DNA of 64,000 bases from JAJAZB01 sp964244295. GTDB taxonomy: Bacteria; Bacteroidota; Bacteroidia; Cytophagales; Spirosomataceae. This document shows, one piece after another, positions 16,685 to 25,465 of this stretch. The notes beneath the pieces are model-generated. The model was not told the DNA's origin. It saw nothing but the letters and a program-made list of their open reading frames with translations, and ran no database searches. The position numbers were made by a program, and so were the translations under genes. The stretch is taken from contig CAXTIG010000021.1 of assembly GCA_964244295.1 (NCBI GenBank), positions 1 to 64,000 of the forward strand. Direction: 5' to 3'. Positions within the stretch are counted from its first letter, which is position 1, and each line of letters opens with the position of its first letter.

Positions 16685-18157
16685 ATGCAACAAACTTCAA
16701 AAATCGGGCGCTTCGCCCTGGGCCTGCTGCTGGTCGGCGCGCTGGTGGCCTGCAAGAAAAACGTCGAAGACGTAAGCCCCGCCACTCCGACTTACTCCGG
16801 CAACAAGCCGGTCAACGACTGGATTTACGCGCGGATGCAGGAGTATTACTTCTGGAACGACAAACTGCCCGCTTACGAGAAAACCGACTCGACGGCCAAC
16901 CCCGAAGACTATTTCTACGCGCTCCTCAACGAGTACGACGCCAGCACCAACCCCGACGGCGACCGCTTTTCCTGGATTGCCGCCAACGCCGACTCCCTCG
17001 AAGCCGCCCTCAGCGGCGAAAGCGTGACGACGGGGATGCAGTTCCGGCTGTTTTTGCGGAAACCCGGCGAAACCGCCGTGGCCGGGCAGGTGCTGTACGT
17101 CGCCAAAGGCTCGCCCGCCGAGAAAGCAGGTTTGCGCCGGGGCGACGTATTCACGAAGGCGAACGGCCAGGCCCTCAACACGACCAACTACCAGGATTTA
17201 CTCTTCACCAGCCGCACGGCCACCTACGGCCTGGCTACGGTCGATGGCTCCGCCGAGACCATCACCGACTCCAACGTGTCGCGCTCGGTCACTCCCGCTA
17301 CGTTTCAGGAAGACCCGGTGTATTTTGACTCGGTGTACACGGTGGGCGGACGCACGGTCGGGTACCTGGTTTACAACGAATTTAACCCCGGCCCCAACGG
17401 CAGCACCGTTGCCACTTACGACCAGCACATCGAACGGATTTTTGCCAATTTCAAAGCGAAAGGCGTGCAGGAACTCGTGCTCGATTTGCGCTACAACCCC
17501 GGCGGCTCGTCGGAGTCGGCTACGAACCTGGCCAGCCTGATTGGGAAAGGCGTTAGCCCGTCGAGCGTGTTTTTCAAACAACAATACAATGCGGGCTTCA
17601 CGGAGTACCTGACCCAGGAGTACGGCGCAAACTCGTTCAACGAATACTTCACGACCGAGGCCAACGCCATTGGCAGCCAGCTCAACCGGGTGTACGTGCT
17701 CACTTCCGACCACACCGCCTCCGCCGGGGAATTGCTCATCAACGGCCTGAAACCCTACATGATCGTAACGCTGATTGGCGAAAAAACCTACGGCAAAAAC
17801 GTCGGCTCCACTACTCTTTCCGACGAGACGGGCAAAATCAAGTGGGGCCTGCAACCCATCATCGTGAAGGCCTTCAACAGCCGGGGCGAATCGAACTACA
17901 CCGCCGGATTCACGCCCGATGCCGCCGTGGAAGAAACCATCGAACTGCTCCCCCTCGGCAATCCGAACGAAACCCTGCTCCGCACGGCCTTCGGGGCCAT
18001 TTCGAGCGGCGGGCGGCTCGCCGCAACCCTCAACCGGGTGGAGCCTCCGCTGACGGAAGTGGACGCCTCGCTGACGCGGAAAGCGACGTTTGGACGACTG
18101 CTTGTGCCAAATGAAAAAGTAAAAAAAGCCGTGTCCGCCCGGCGGTCGGCGGAGTAA
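16685..18157 (+). CDS. S41 family C-terminal-processing-type peptidase, lipoprotein
   Basis: A 490-residue lipoprotein with signal peptide and lipobox (LVGALVACKK). After an N-terminal S41 cap (YARMQEYYFWNDKLP) it has a PDZ domain (about 115-180; YVAKGSPAEKAGLRRGDVF) and the tail-specific protease domain. The Ser/Lys dyad is Ser346 (TSDHTASAGEL) and Lys371 (GEKTYGKNVG), 25 residues apart as expected. It acts in the periplasm or at the surface; targets are unknown. A strong terminator follows. Confidence 0.9.
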   Translation: MQQTSKIGRFALGLLLVGALVACKKNVEDVSPATPTYSGNKPVNDWIYARMQEYYFWNDKLPAYEKTDSTANPEDYFYALLNEYDASTNPDGDRFSWIAANADSLEAALSGESVTTGMQFRLFLRKPGETAVAGQVLYVAKGSPAEKAGLRRGDVFTKANGQALNTTNYQDLLFTSRTATYGLATVDGSAETITDSNVSRSVTPATFQEDPVYFDSVYTVGGRTVGYLVYNEFNPGPNGSTVATYDQHIERIFANFKAKGVQELVLDLRYNPGGSSESATNLASLIGKGVSPSSVFFKQQYNAGFTEYLTQEYGANSFNEYFTTEANAIGSQLNRVYVLTSDHTASAGELLINGLKPYMIVTLIGEKTYGKNVGSTTLSDETGKIKWGLQPIIVKAFNSRGESNYTAGFTPDAAVEETIELLPLGNPNETLLRTAFGAISSGGRLAATLNRVEPPLTEVDASLTRKATFGRLLVPNEKVKKAVSARRSAE

Positions 18158-18176
18158 GCGGCGCTTTGTTTTTCAT

Positions 18177-18216
18177 CAAAAGGCCCGGCCCCAAGTATTC
18201 GGGGCCGGGCCTTTTT
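18177..18216 (+). terminator. Rho-independent terminator of the S41 peptidase gene
   Basis: Stem AAAGGCCCGGCCCC pairs with GGGGCCGGGCCTTTT around a short loop, 20 bases after the stop. It also reads as a terminator for the minus-strand module that ends at 18219. Confidence 0.88.
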
Positions 18217-18218
18217 GC

Positions 18219-18455
18219 TTAGTCGTCGAGTTCGCTGAGGAGTTGGTCAAGTTCGCCTTCAGCCAAGTCTTCTTTCTCGCTTTTGTCGTAAACAGCCAGC
18301 AGGTAAACCGTTTCGCCCACCACGTGAACGTAGGTAATCACCCGCGCTCCGCCCGATTTTCCCTGGCCTTTACCCTACTGTAGCGAAGGGTACTTGCGAC
18401 TTAATCGCTTGAATTGCCGTTGGAACGAAGCCATCGGCTTAATCTGGTAGCTCAT
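18219..18455 (-). pseudogene. RelE-type toxin gene, internally deleted
   Basis: From ATG 18453-18455 the frame reads MSYQIKPMASFQRQFKRLSR, then KYPSLQ, then TAG (18375-18377). It continues in the same frame with GKGQGKSGGARVITYVHVVG and YLLAVYDKSEKEDL to TAA at 18219. Both halves match the RelE/ParE family with the KGKGKSGGARVITYV motif. The roughly 35-40 residues that normally lie between KYPSL and the KGKG motif, including the Leu-Gly-Asn-Asn-Cys-Tyr-Lys-Ile-Arg segment, are missing. An internal deletion with a stop at the junction is the simplest reading. The start overlaps the antitoxin gene by 17 bases. Confidence 0.85.
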
Positions 18456-18693
18456 CGAGGAATTCCTGTAAGGTTGGCAGTTTTAATTTTCCTTGTTTTG
18501 CCAGTTTCACATCCCGGACGGCTTCTCTGATTTCTTCAATCAGTTGCGCCTTCGTCACGGGTTCGTCATCGTCCTGCAATAATTCGGCGAGTTTCTGGCG
18601 CTCCGGCGGGGGCAACTGCCGGGCCAGGTCGGCTACCTGCTCGAAGGTAAGGGCGAGGTTGAGGTTCAGGGTGGTTTCCATGCTTGTTTTCAA
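18439..18693 (-). CDS. Antitoxin-like protein of the RelE-type module
   Basis: An 84-residue protein (or 80 if it starts at the Met codon at 18681). The N-terminal part (ALTFEQVADLARQLPPPERQKLAELL) resembles the DUF2281-type antitoxin head. The C-terminal part is a long charged helix ending LPTLQEFLDELPD. The gene is open and overlaps the deleted toxin gene in the order antitoxin then toxin. Confidence 0.75.
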   Translation of the reverse strand: MKTSMETTLNLNLALTFEQVADLARQLPPPERQKLAELLQDDDEPVTKAQLIEEIREAVRDVKLAKQGKLKLPTLQEFLDELPD

Positions 18694-18699
18694 AATTGA

Positions 18700-19365
18700 T
18701 TACTTCGCCAGCAGTCGATCAAGCGTTTCCAGGTTTACTTTTTTGTCAAAAATCGCCCCTACGGGAATGGTAAAACCCGCCACGGTGAGGCTCGTAATCG
18801 GGTCTTTCACCGTCAGCTTTGCCATCAACTCGAAGGCCATCAATTCGGGGTCGAGTCGGTGCTGTTCCACGGTTTGGCGGCGCGGATCCACCAGCCAGTA
18901 TTCCCGCACGCCGTGGGCGGCGTAATCCTTGAATTTCACGCCCCGGTCGTTCTTCTCCGTGCTTTCGGAGAGCACTTCCACCACCAAATCGGGGGCTGGG
19001 TGCTGCATTTGTTCGTCCTCGAAGTGCCGGGATTTCTCGGTTCCCCAAAAGCAAATGTCCGGCTCGTAGTCGTTGCGGGTGAGGGAAACCATCGCTTTCT
19101 CCACGTCCACCTCGCCCAATTCACGCGAGTGAACGTAAAAATGCAACAAGGCGAAAAGATTGCCGGTAGCCCCCAAATGACGCCGTAACGCGGGCGAATG
19201 CATCACCACTTGCCCGTTGATAAATTCAGCCTTGACGGAGGGCGAGACCCATTCGTGAAATTCAAGGCGGCGCTTGGCCTCGTCGTCGAGCCGGGCTTGT
19301 ACCCGCTCGATGATGAGCCGAACGTCGGGTTTGTCGAGCAGGTCTTCAACCGGGTGGGGAATCAT
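18700..19365 (-). CDS. Uma2 family (DUF820) PD-(D/E)XK-like protein
   Basis: A 221-residue protein of the Uma2/DUF820 family, a PD-(D/E)XK nuclease-like fold common in cyanobacteria and Cytophagales. Visible marks are EFINGQVVMHSPA (about 65-80), the YEPDICFW strand, the PDLVVEVLSEST core (D...EVLS, residues about 125-137) and KFKDYAAHGVREYWLVDP. The putative active-site Asp, Glu and Lys positions are present. The biological role is unknown. The start at 19365 is chosen because the upstream in-frame codons run through the lon terminator. Confidence 0.85.
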   Translation of the reverse strand: MIPHPVEDLLDKPDVRLIIERVQARLDDEAKRRLEFHEWVSPSVKAEFINGQVVMHSPALRRHLGATGNLFALLHFYVHSRELGEVDVEKAMVSLTRNDYEPDICFWGTEKSRHFEDEQMQHPAPDLVVEVLSESTEKNDRGVKFKDYAAHGVREYWLVDPRRQTVEQHRLDPELMAFELMAKLTVKDPITSLTVAGFTIPVGAIFDKKVNLETLDRLLAK

Positions 19366-19406
19366 GGGTATGGCGCGCCGAATTTGAGAAAGTGAAGCTA
19401 CAAAAA

Positions 19407-19432
19407 AACGGCCCCGAAGATTCGGGGCCGTT
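19407..19432 (-). terminator. Rho-independent terminator of lon
   Basis: Perfect 12-bp stem (19407-19418 with 19421-19432) and a T run on the minus strand, directly after the lon stop. Confidence 0.88.
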
Positions 19433-19438
19433 CGATTT

Positions 19439-21952
19439 CTACACCAGTACGCCGAGGCCGACTTCTTCCGTTTTCTCTCTTGGTTTTTCTTCCGGAAAAA
19501 CAAACTTCATCGGCTTGGTCACTTGCTCCGGCAGCAGGGCCACTTCGAGCACTTGGTCGACGCGGTCGACGTAGTGAAATTTCAAATCGCCGAGGTAGGT
19601 GGCGCTGATTTCCTCCACGTCCTTACGGTTTTTGTAGCACATCACGATTTCCTTGATGCCCGCCCGCTTGGCCGCCAGAATTTTCTCCTTGATGCCGCCC
19701 ACCGGCAGCACCTTACCGCGAAGGGTGATTTCGCCGGTCATCGCCAGGTTGGGTTTCACTTTCCGCTGGGTGTAAATCGAGGCAAACGAGGTCAACATCG
19801 TGATGCCCGCCGAGGGGCCGTCTTTGGGTACCGCCCCCGCCGGTACGTGAACGTGCAGGTTGTAATGGTCGAACAGGCGATAGTCGATGCCCACCTCGTC
19901 GGCGTGGGCCTTGAGGTAGCTCAGGGCGGTGGTGGCCGATTCCTTCATCACGTCGCCGAGTTGGCCCGACAAGGTAATCTGGCCGCGTCCCTTGCTCAGG
20001 CTGCTTTCCACGAAGAGGATTTCCCCGCCCACGCTCGTCCAGGCCAGGCCGGTGATGACGCCCGCCGTTTCGTTGTCGTCGTAGCGGTCGTTTTCAAAAA
20101 TCTCCGCGCCGAGGAGTTTCACCACGTCTTTCGGCGTGATGATTTTCGGGTACTCTTCCTCGAGGGCGATGGCCTTCGTGATTTTCCGAATCAAAGCCCC
20201 CACCTTCTGCTCCAGCGCCCGTACCCCTGACTCGCGGGTGTAGCCTTCCACGATTTTCTGAATGGCAGCGTCGTTGATAGTCAGCGCCTTGCCTTCCAGA
20301 CCGTGCTCTTTTTTCTGCTTCGGAATCAAATACTTTTTGGCAATCTGCGCCTTTTCCTCCATCGTGTAGCCGCTGATGTCGATGATTTCCATCCGGTCGC
20401 GCAGGGCGGGCTGGATGGTATCGAGGGCGTTGGCGGTGGCGATGAAGAGCACCTTCGAGAGGTCGTATTCGACTTCGAGGTAGTTGTCCATGAAACTGTG
20501 GTTCTGCTCCGGGTCGAGCACTTCGAGCAGGGCCGACGAAGGGTCGCCGCGAAAATCGCTGCTTACCTTATCGATTTCGTCGAGGATGAACACCGGGTTA
20601 GAGGTTTTGGCCTTGCGGATGTTCTGCACGATTTTCCCCGGCATGGCCCCGATGTAGGTTTTGCGGTGCCCGCGAATTTCCGACTCGTCGTGTACCCCGC
20701 CCAGCGCCACCCGCACGTACTTGCGGCCCAGGGCCTTCGCCACCGACTTGCCCAGGGAGGTTTTGCCCACGCCGGGCGGGCCGTAGAGGCACAAAATCGG
20801 CGCTTTCAAATTGCCCTTCATCTTGAGCACGGCCAGGTATTCGATGATGCGCTCCTTTACTTTTTCCAACCCGAAGTGGTCGGCATCGAGGGTTTTCTGC
20901 GCTTTTTTCAGGTCGAAATTATCCTTCGAGTATTCTCCCCAGGGCAGGTCAACCATCAGCTCCGCGTAGTTCATCGTCAGCGGGTATTCCGCCGACATCG
21001 AGTTCATGCGCTGGAGTTTCTGGAGTTCTTTTCCAAAATGCTCGCTTACCTCCTTGCCCCACTTCTTCTTGGCGGCGCGGGCGCGGATGTTGTCGAGTTC
21101 CTGCTCCGGCGAGTCGATGCCCAATTCTTCCTGCAATACCTTGATTTGCTGCCGAATGTAGTAATCGCGTTGCTGTTGGTCGATGTCGCTGCTGGCCTTG
21201 CTCTGAATCTCGCGTTTCAGTTCGAGCAGTTCGATGTCTTTTAGCAAAAACTGAAGCAGCGAGGTGCCTTGCTGGATGCCGTCGACGGTCTCGAGCAGGG
21301 TTTGCTTATCGGGCAAGTCGGCGTTGAGGTTCGAAGAAAGAAAGTGAACGAGGAAGTTGTTGCTCTCGATGTTGTCGAGGGCAATCTGGGCTTCGCGGGG
21401 AATCTCCGGGTTGAGGTTAAGCACCTTCGTGGCCGACTCGCGCAGCGATTGCACGAGGGCCTTGATTTCGCGGTTGGGTTTGGGCGGAAAATTATCGTCG
21501 ATGAACTTCACCCGCGCCATCAGCATCGGGTCTTCGCGCACGTACTCGACGACTTCAAACCGTTTTTTGCCCTGAATGATGATGGTCACGTTGCCGTCGG
21601 GCAGCACAATCATCTTCAGAATATGCGCCACCGTGCCCACTTTGTAGAGGTCTTCGCGGGTGGGTTCGTCCTTCTGGGGGTTGGCCTGGGTCAATACGCC
21701 CACGGTGCGGTTGCCCTTGTAAGCCTTGCGCACGAGCCGGATGGACTTCTGCCGCCCCACCGTGACGGGAATCACCATGCCCGGAAACAGCACGATGTTG
21801 CGAATCGGAAGAATGGGAAGACTTTCGGCCAGTTTGTCAAAATTCTCGTCGGCGTCAAAATCACCCGGCGAAAGCGGAATCATTTCCAAATTGTCGAAAT
21901 CGGATGCTTCCGCCAGTCGTAGGGAGGTCAAATAATTTGAATTGTTGCTCAT
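19439..21952 (-). CDS. lon: ATP-dependent protease Lon
   Basis: An 837-residue cytoplasmic AAA+ protease that degrades misfolded and regulatory proteins. The LON substrate-binding domain spans about 45-245 (LPILPIRNIVLFPGMV), followed by the coiled middle. The AAA+ module has Walker A GPPGVGKT at 391-398 and Walker B FILDEIDKV. The S16 protease domain has catalytic Ser714 in KDGPSAG and a Lys in VGGIKEKILAA about 43 residues later. The N terminus is extended by about 40 residues compared with E. coli, usual in Bacteroidota. A terminator follows and the DUF6702 gene lies upstream. Confidence 0.97.
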   Translation of the reverse strand: MSNNSNYLTSLRLAEASDFDNLEMIPLSPGDFDADENFDKLAESLPILPIRNIVLFPGMVIPVTVGRQKSIRLVRKAYKGNRTVGVLTQANPQKDEPTREDLYKVGTVAHILKMIVLPDGNVTIIIQGKKRFEVVEYVREDPMLMARVKFIDDNFPPKPNREIKALVQSLRESATKVLNLNPEIPREAQIALDNIESNNFLVHFLSSNLNADLPDKQTLLETVDGIQQGTSLLQFLLKDIELLELKREIQSKASSDIDQQQRDYYIRQQIKVLQEELGIDSPEQELDNIRARAAKKKWGKEVSEHFGKELQKLQRMNSMSAEYPLTMNYAELMVDLPWGEYSKDNFDLKKAQKTLDADHFGLEKVKERIIEYLAVLKMKGNLKAPILCLYGPPGVGKTSLGKSVAKALGRKYVRVALGGVHDESEIRGHRKTYIGAMPGKIVQNIRKAKTSNPVFILDEIDKVSSDFRGDPSSALLEVLDPEQNHSFMDNYLEVEYDLSKVLFIATANALDTIQPALRDRMEIIDISGYTMEEKAQIAKKYLIPKQKKEHGLEGKALTINDAAIQKIVEGYTRESGVRALEQKVGALIRKITKAIALEEEYPKIITPKDVVKLLGAEIFENDRYDDNETAGVITGLAWTSVGGEILFVESSLSKGRGQITLSGQLGDVMKESATTALSYLKAHADEVGIDYRLFDHYNLHVHVPAGAVPKDGPSAGITMLTSFASIYTQRKVKPNLAMTGEITLRGKVLPVGGIKEKILAAKRAGIKEIVMCYKNRKDVEEISATYLGDLKFHYVDRVDQVLEVALLPEQVTKPMKFVFPEEKPREKTEEVGLGVLV

Positions 21953-22071
21953 GGAGGGAAAAACGGCAGGCTGTCAGACTGGCAGTCCAGCGGAAAAAGT
22001 TTCTTAAATCTAAGCAAAAGCAGGTGCCCATGCAAGTAGCGCAAAGCGTATGCCAGCGGACGAAGTGGCAG

Positions 22072-22139
22072 TTTTCAGTCTTCAGTTTCCAGTTGTTGCA
22101 AGCGGTAACTGAAAACTGGAAACTGAAGAATGAAAACTC
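22072..22139. repeat. Word-type inverted repeat (TTTTCAGT word)
   Basis: AGTTTTCAGTCTTCAGTTTCC and the inverted GGAAACTGAAG/ACTGAAAACT units form a hairpin just downstream of the DUF6702 stop and upstream of lon. Confidence 0.75.
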
Positions 22140-22626
22140 AGAGGCTGTGAATTTTTGTCTTCTGGTTGAAAATGAAGGATTTGCGTTCGCCCGCGCCGAG
22201 CAGGTTGACCAGGTTGGTCTGGTCGTTGAAGAGATCGCAGAGCACGTCGTTTTGGAGTTTGGCTCCGGTCAGCGGCTCGGCGAAGGGAATTTCGAGGTAC
22301 AGCCAGGTGGCATCGGACTCGAACTCCTTGCCCAAATACCGGTAGGGTTTGCGCTCGCCTTTGGCGTTGGTCAGGATGAAATGCTGCTTCACGTAGCGGT
22401 CGATGCCTTCGTCGTTTTTGTCGTTGACGGCGAGGCGGATTTTCTGGCCGGGAGCGGCTCTGGTCAGGGCTTTTTCGAGGTCGTCGGTAAACACGCGCAG
22501 GGTGACTTCCAGCGTTTTTTCCTTCGCGTTCACCTGCATTTCGGTCAGGCTGGTGTGGAAGTCGTGGCGCTGGGAGGCCGTCGAGACGACCAGGATAAAA
22601 AAGCAAACGGAGTTTCGTAGGTTCAT
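22138..22626 (-). CDS. DUF6702 family secreted protein
   Basis: A 162-residue protein with a short N-terminal hydrophobic signal (VCFFILVVSTASQ). The mature domain begins HDFHTSLTEMQVN and continues as a beta-rich single domain, matching the DUF6702 family of Bacteroidota, whose members start with an H-x-F/Y-H-x-S-x-T-E motif. It is probably periplasmic. Function is unknown. The last codons overlap the word-type hairpin. Confidence 0.8.
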   Translation of the reverse strand: MNLRNSVCFFILVVSTASQRHDFHTSLTEMQVNAKEKTLEVTLRVFTDDLEKALTRAAPGQKIRLAVNDKNDEGIDRYVKQHFILTNAKGERKPYRYLGKEFESDATWLYLEIPFAEPLTGAKLQNDVLCDLFNDQTNLVNLLGAGERKSFIFNQKTKIHSL

Positions 22627-22655
22627 CGTCAGTAGTCCAGACGCTTCTTATCTGA

Positions 22656-22744
22656 ACCACGATTGGCCCGGATTAAAGGATTTGCAGGATGGTTGGTTGC
22701 TGATTAACCATCCTGCAAATCCTTTAATCCGGGCCAATCGTGGT
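22656..22744. repeat. 39-bp-arm perfect palindrome, family B copy 1
   Basis: Left arm 22656-22694 and right arm 22706-22744 are perfect complements with an 11-base loop. It lies between the DUF6702 start and the rseP stop; the first base of the rseP stop codon lies in the arm. A close relative lies at 30864-30958. Confidence 0.92.
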
Positions 22745-24063
22745 CAAAATATCGCCTTCACCAAATCATTCCCAATCGCAAAGGCCATCAGCGCCAGCAG
22801 CAGCACCATGCCCACTTTCTGGGCGTTTTCGAGAAACTTATCTGAAGGCGCGCGGCCCGACACGATTTCGTAAATCAAAAACGTGGCGTGGCCCCCGTCG
22901 AGCGCCGGGATGGGCAGGATGTTCATAAACGCCAGCGCCATCGACAGCAACCCCGTCACGAACCAGAACCGGCTCCAGTCCCAGATGCCCCCGAACAGGT
23001 TTTGGGCAATGCCAATCGGCCCGCTCAGGGCTTTGGAGGCCGACACTTCGCCCTTGAAAATTTTCCGGAAGCCCCGGATGTTGTCGAACACCACCTGAAA
23101 AGCCCGCTTGGTACCAATGCCGATGGATTCGACCAGCGAGTACTTCACGATGGTGGGCTGGAGCAGGCTTTTCGAGGCGAACCCGATTTTGCCCTCCGGC
23201 GTGAGCGTCAGGTTCAGGCCGAGCAGGCGCCCGCTCCGCTCCACGCTCAGGTTGACGGGCTTGCCGGGCAGTTTTTCGAGTTGGTCGCGGAGTTGCTGGA
23301 AGTAGGCGATGGGCTTTCCGTTGAGGGCCACGATGCGGTCGCCGGCCTTCAGGCCCGCCCGTGCGCCCGGCGTTCCGGGCGAGACTTCACCGACCACGAA
23401 CGGATCGATGGGTTCGATAAACCGCGCCACGCTCTCGCGGTCGGAGAGTTTTTCGACGAAATTATTGGGAATGTACACGTCCAGTTGCTGGCTACCGCGC
23501 TGCACGGTGTAGTAGCTGTTGCTGCCCAGCAGCACGTCGGACGAGCGCACGTCGGCGAAATCGTCGTAGGGCTTGCCGTTGATGCGGATGATGCGGTCGC
23601 CGGTTTGCAGGCCCAGTTCCTTGCCGAGTTCGTATACGGCAATCCCGTTCTTGTTCACTTCGGTGCTCGACAAATAGCTGCCGCCCTGCCGGTAGGTCAT
23701 CACGATGAAAATCAGCACGCCCGTGATGATGTTGACGATAATCCCGCCGAGCATCACGATGAGGCGCTGCCAGGCCGGTTTGGCCCGAAATTCCCAGTGC
23801 TTGGGCGGCTGCTTCATCGCTTCGGTATCCAGCGATTCGTCGATCATCCCCGAAATTTTCACGAAACCGCCCAGCGGAATGGCGCCGATGCTGTACTCGG
23901 TTTCACCGAATTTCTTGCCCCAGATTTTAGGCGGAAACCCGATGGAATACTGCTCGACGCGCATCCCGAAAAATTTCGCCGTGAGCAGGTGCCCCAACTC
24001 GTGCAACCCCACCAGAATCGACAACCCCAACAGGAGTTGCCCGGCCATAATCAAAACTTCCAT
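22744..24063 (-). CDS. rseP: RIP metalloprotease RseP (site-2 protease)
   Basis: A 439-residue inner-membrane intramembrane metalloprotease. The zinc motif H21-E-L-G-H25 lies in the first transmembrane helix. Two tandem PDZ domains follow (TGDRIIRINGKPYDDFADV; GLKAGDRIVALNGKPIAYF). The third zinc ligand lies in NILPIPALDGG near the C terminus. The family cleaves anti-sigma factors and signal-peptide remnants. An in-frame extension to 24204 runs through a repeat arm and lacks membrane-protein character, so the Met at 24063 is preferred. dxr lies upstream on the same strand. Confidence 0.95.
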   Translation of the reverse strand: MEVLIMAGQLLLGLSILVGLHELGHLLTAKFFGMRVEQYSIGFPPKIWGKKFGETEYSIGAIPLGGFVKISGMIDESLDTEAMKQPPKHWEFRAKPAWQRLIVMLGGIIVNIITGVLIFIVMTYRQGGSYLSSTEVNKNGIAVYELGKELGLQTGDRIIRINGKPYDDFADVRSSDVLLGSNSYYTVQRGSQQLDVYIPNNFVEKLSDRESVARFIEPIDPFVVGEVSPGTPGARAGLKAGDRIVALNGKPIAYFQQLRDQLEKLPGKPVNLSVERSGRLLGLNLTLTPEGKIGFASKSLLQPTIVKYSLVESIGIGTKRAFQVVFDNIRGFRKIFKGEVSASKALSGPIGIAQNLFGGIWDWSRFWFVTGLLSMALAFMNILPIPALDGGHATFLIYEIVSGRAPSDKFLENAQKVGMVLLLALMAFAIGNDLVKAIF

Positions 24064-24104
24064 GTTTTTTTCAGTTGAAAAATCGGTAAACGAATCCATA
24101 AAAC

Positions 24105-24290
24105 GCCCGTCATTGCGAGCGGAGAGAAACAAGACGAGCGAAGCGAGGCATTGTTTCTCGGAGCGAAGCAATCCCCTGCCGGAGACCAAAATAGCATAAG
24201 CCAAGTAGAATAGTTTGTCAAAAGCTATCTTGGTCTCCGGCAGGGGATTGCTTCGTCAGTCGCTGCGCTCCTTTCTCGCAATGAACGGGG
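24105..24290. repeat. Long interrupted palindrome between dxr and rseP
   Basis: A CGTCATTGCGAGCGGAG-type repeat runs inward from both sides. The left arm covers about 24106-24195 and the right arm about 24224-24288; the inner 28-base arms (24168-24195 and 24224-24251) are almost perfect complements. The left arm has an extra segment of about 40 bases. The right arm is read as the last codons of dxr. Confidence 0.85.
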
Positions 24291-25465
24291 GCTTGGAGGC
24301 TTTTCAAAGCCACCCGCCGTGTCTCGGCGTCGGTTTGTACGTAATCGTCGTAGGTGGGTTTTTGAATAAACGGCACGGTTGCCAGGCAAATTTCCAGAAC
24401 CTCGGACATTTCCAGGAAACCGAGCCGGTCGGCTAAAAATTCCGCCACGGCTACTTCGTTGGCGGCGTTGAGGATGCAGGGCGCGTTGCCGCCCCGGTCG
24501 AGCGCCGCAAACGCCAGGCCCAAGTTACGAAACGTTTCGGTGTCGGGGGCCTCGAAGCTGAGCGCCGGGTAGTCTAGAAAGTGGAAACGGGGGAAATCGG
24601 AGGTTAAGCGGTTGGGATACCCCAACGCAAACTGAATCGGCAGCCGCATATCGGGCAGGCCCAGTTGCGCTTTGATGGAGCCATCGCCGAATTGCACCAG
24701 CGAGTGAACGATGCTCTGCGGATGCACCACCACCTCGATTTGCGCGGGACTCAGCCCGAACAGCCACTTCGCTTCGATCACTTCCAGGCCCTTGTTCATC
24801 AGCGTGGCCGAATCGATGGTCACTTTGGCCCCCATCGTCCAGTTGGGGTGTTTGAGGGCCTGGGCTTTCGTCACCGTTTTCAAAAACTCCCGGTCTTTTC
24901 CCCGAAACGGTCCACCCGAAGCAGTCAGGATGATTTTCTCGATGGGGTTGTGAAATTCTCCGCTCAGGCACTGAAAAATGGCCGAGTGTTCCGAATCGAC
25001 GGGGTAGATGTTCGCGCCCCGGCTCGCGGCCAGTGCCGTGACCAGTTCGCCCGCTACCACGAGGGTTTCCTTGTTGGCGAGCGCGATGGGCTTGCCCGCT
25101 TCGAGGGCCTTCAGCGTGGGTTTCAGCCCGGCGTAGCCCACCAGGGCGGTAAGCACCAAATCGACCGAGTCCATCTGCACCACCGAGCACAGCGCCTGCG
25201 CCCCGGCGTACACCTTCACGCCGAGCGGGTCGAGGGCCGAAAACACGGCATCGTAGCGGGTTTCGTCGCCGATGACCACCACGTTGGGGCGAAATTCGGC
25301 GGCTTGCCGGATGAGCAGTTCGGCGTTGGTCTGAGCCGAAAGCACTTCCACGGCGAAAGCCTCCGGATGCGACCGCACCACGTCGAGGGCCTGGGTGCCG
25401 ATGGAGCCGGTGGAGCCGAGAATGGCGAGGGATTTCTTGGGAATCAAGGAAAGACAAATGTTCAA
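24218..25465 (-). CDS. dxr: 1-deoxy-D-xylulose 5-phosphate reductoisomerase
   Basis: A 415-residue enzyme of the non-mevalonate isoprenoid pathway converting DXP to MEP with NADPH. The N-terminal Rossmann motif is GSTGSIGTQALDVV. LANKETLVVAGE, DSEHSAIFQCL, TASGGPFR and LNAANEVAVAEFL are the expected catalytic and metal-binding segments. The canonical protein ends near VALKSL. Here about 22 extra residues (VHCEKGAQRLTKQSPAGDQD...) are encoded by the arm of the inverted repeat at 24105-24290, with the stop in its loop. rseP follows on the same strand. Confidence 0.95.
   Translation of the reverse strand: MNICLSLIPKKSLAILGSTGSIGTQALDVVRSHPEAFAVEVLSAQTNAELLIRQAAEFRPNVVVIGDETRYDAVFSALDPLGVKVYAGAQALCSVVQMDSVDLVLTALVGYAGLKPTLKALEAGKPIALANKETLVVAGELVTALAASRGANIYPVDSEHSAIFQCLSGEFHNPIEKIILTASGGPFRGKDREFLKTVTKAQALKHPNWTMGAKVTIDSATLMNKGLEVIEAKWLFGLSPAQIEVVVHPQSIVHSLVQFGDGSIKAQLGLPDMRLPIQFALGYPNRLTSDFPRFHFLDYPALSFEAPDTETFRNLGLAFAALDRGGNAPCILNAANEVAVAEFLADRLGFLEMSEVLEICLATVPFIQKPTYDDYVQTDAETRRVALKSLQAPVHCEKGAQRLTKQSPAGDQDSF

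Noticed and set aside
20303..21244. 313-codon plus-strand frame opposite lon
   Set aside because: It lies wholly inside lon on the other strand, with no family motif or start context.
22888..24078. 396-codon plus-strand frame opposite rseP
   Set aside because: It is a shadow of rseP with low-complexity His/Gly/Arg composition.
24064..24204. N-terminal extension of RseP starting at 24204
   Set aside because: The 47 extra residues are translated from an inverted-repeat arm, whereas the Met at 24063 gives the standard start with the HELGH helix at residues 21-25.
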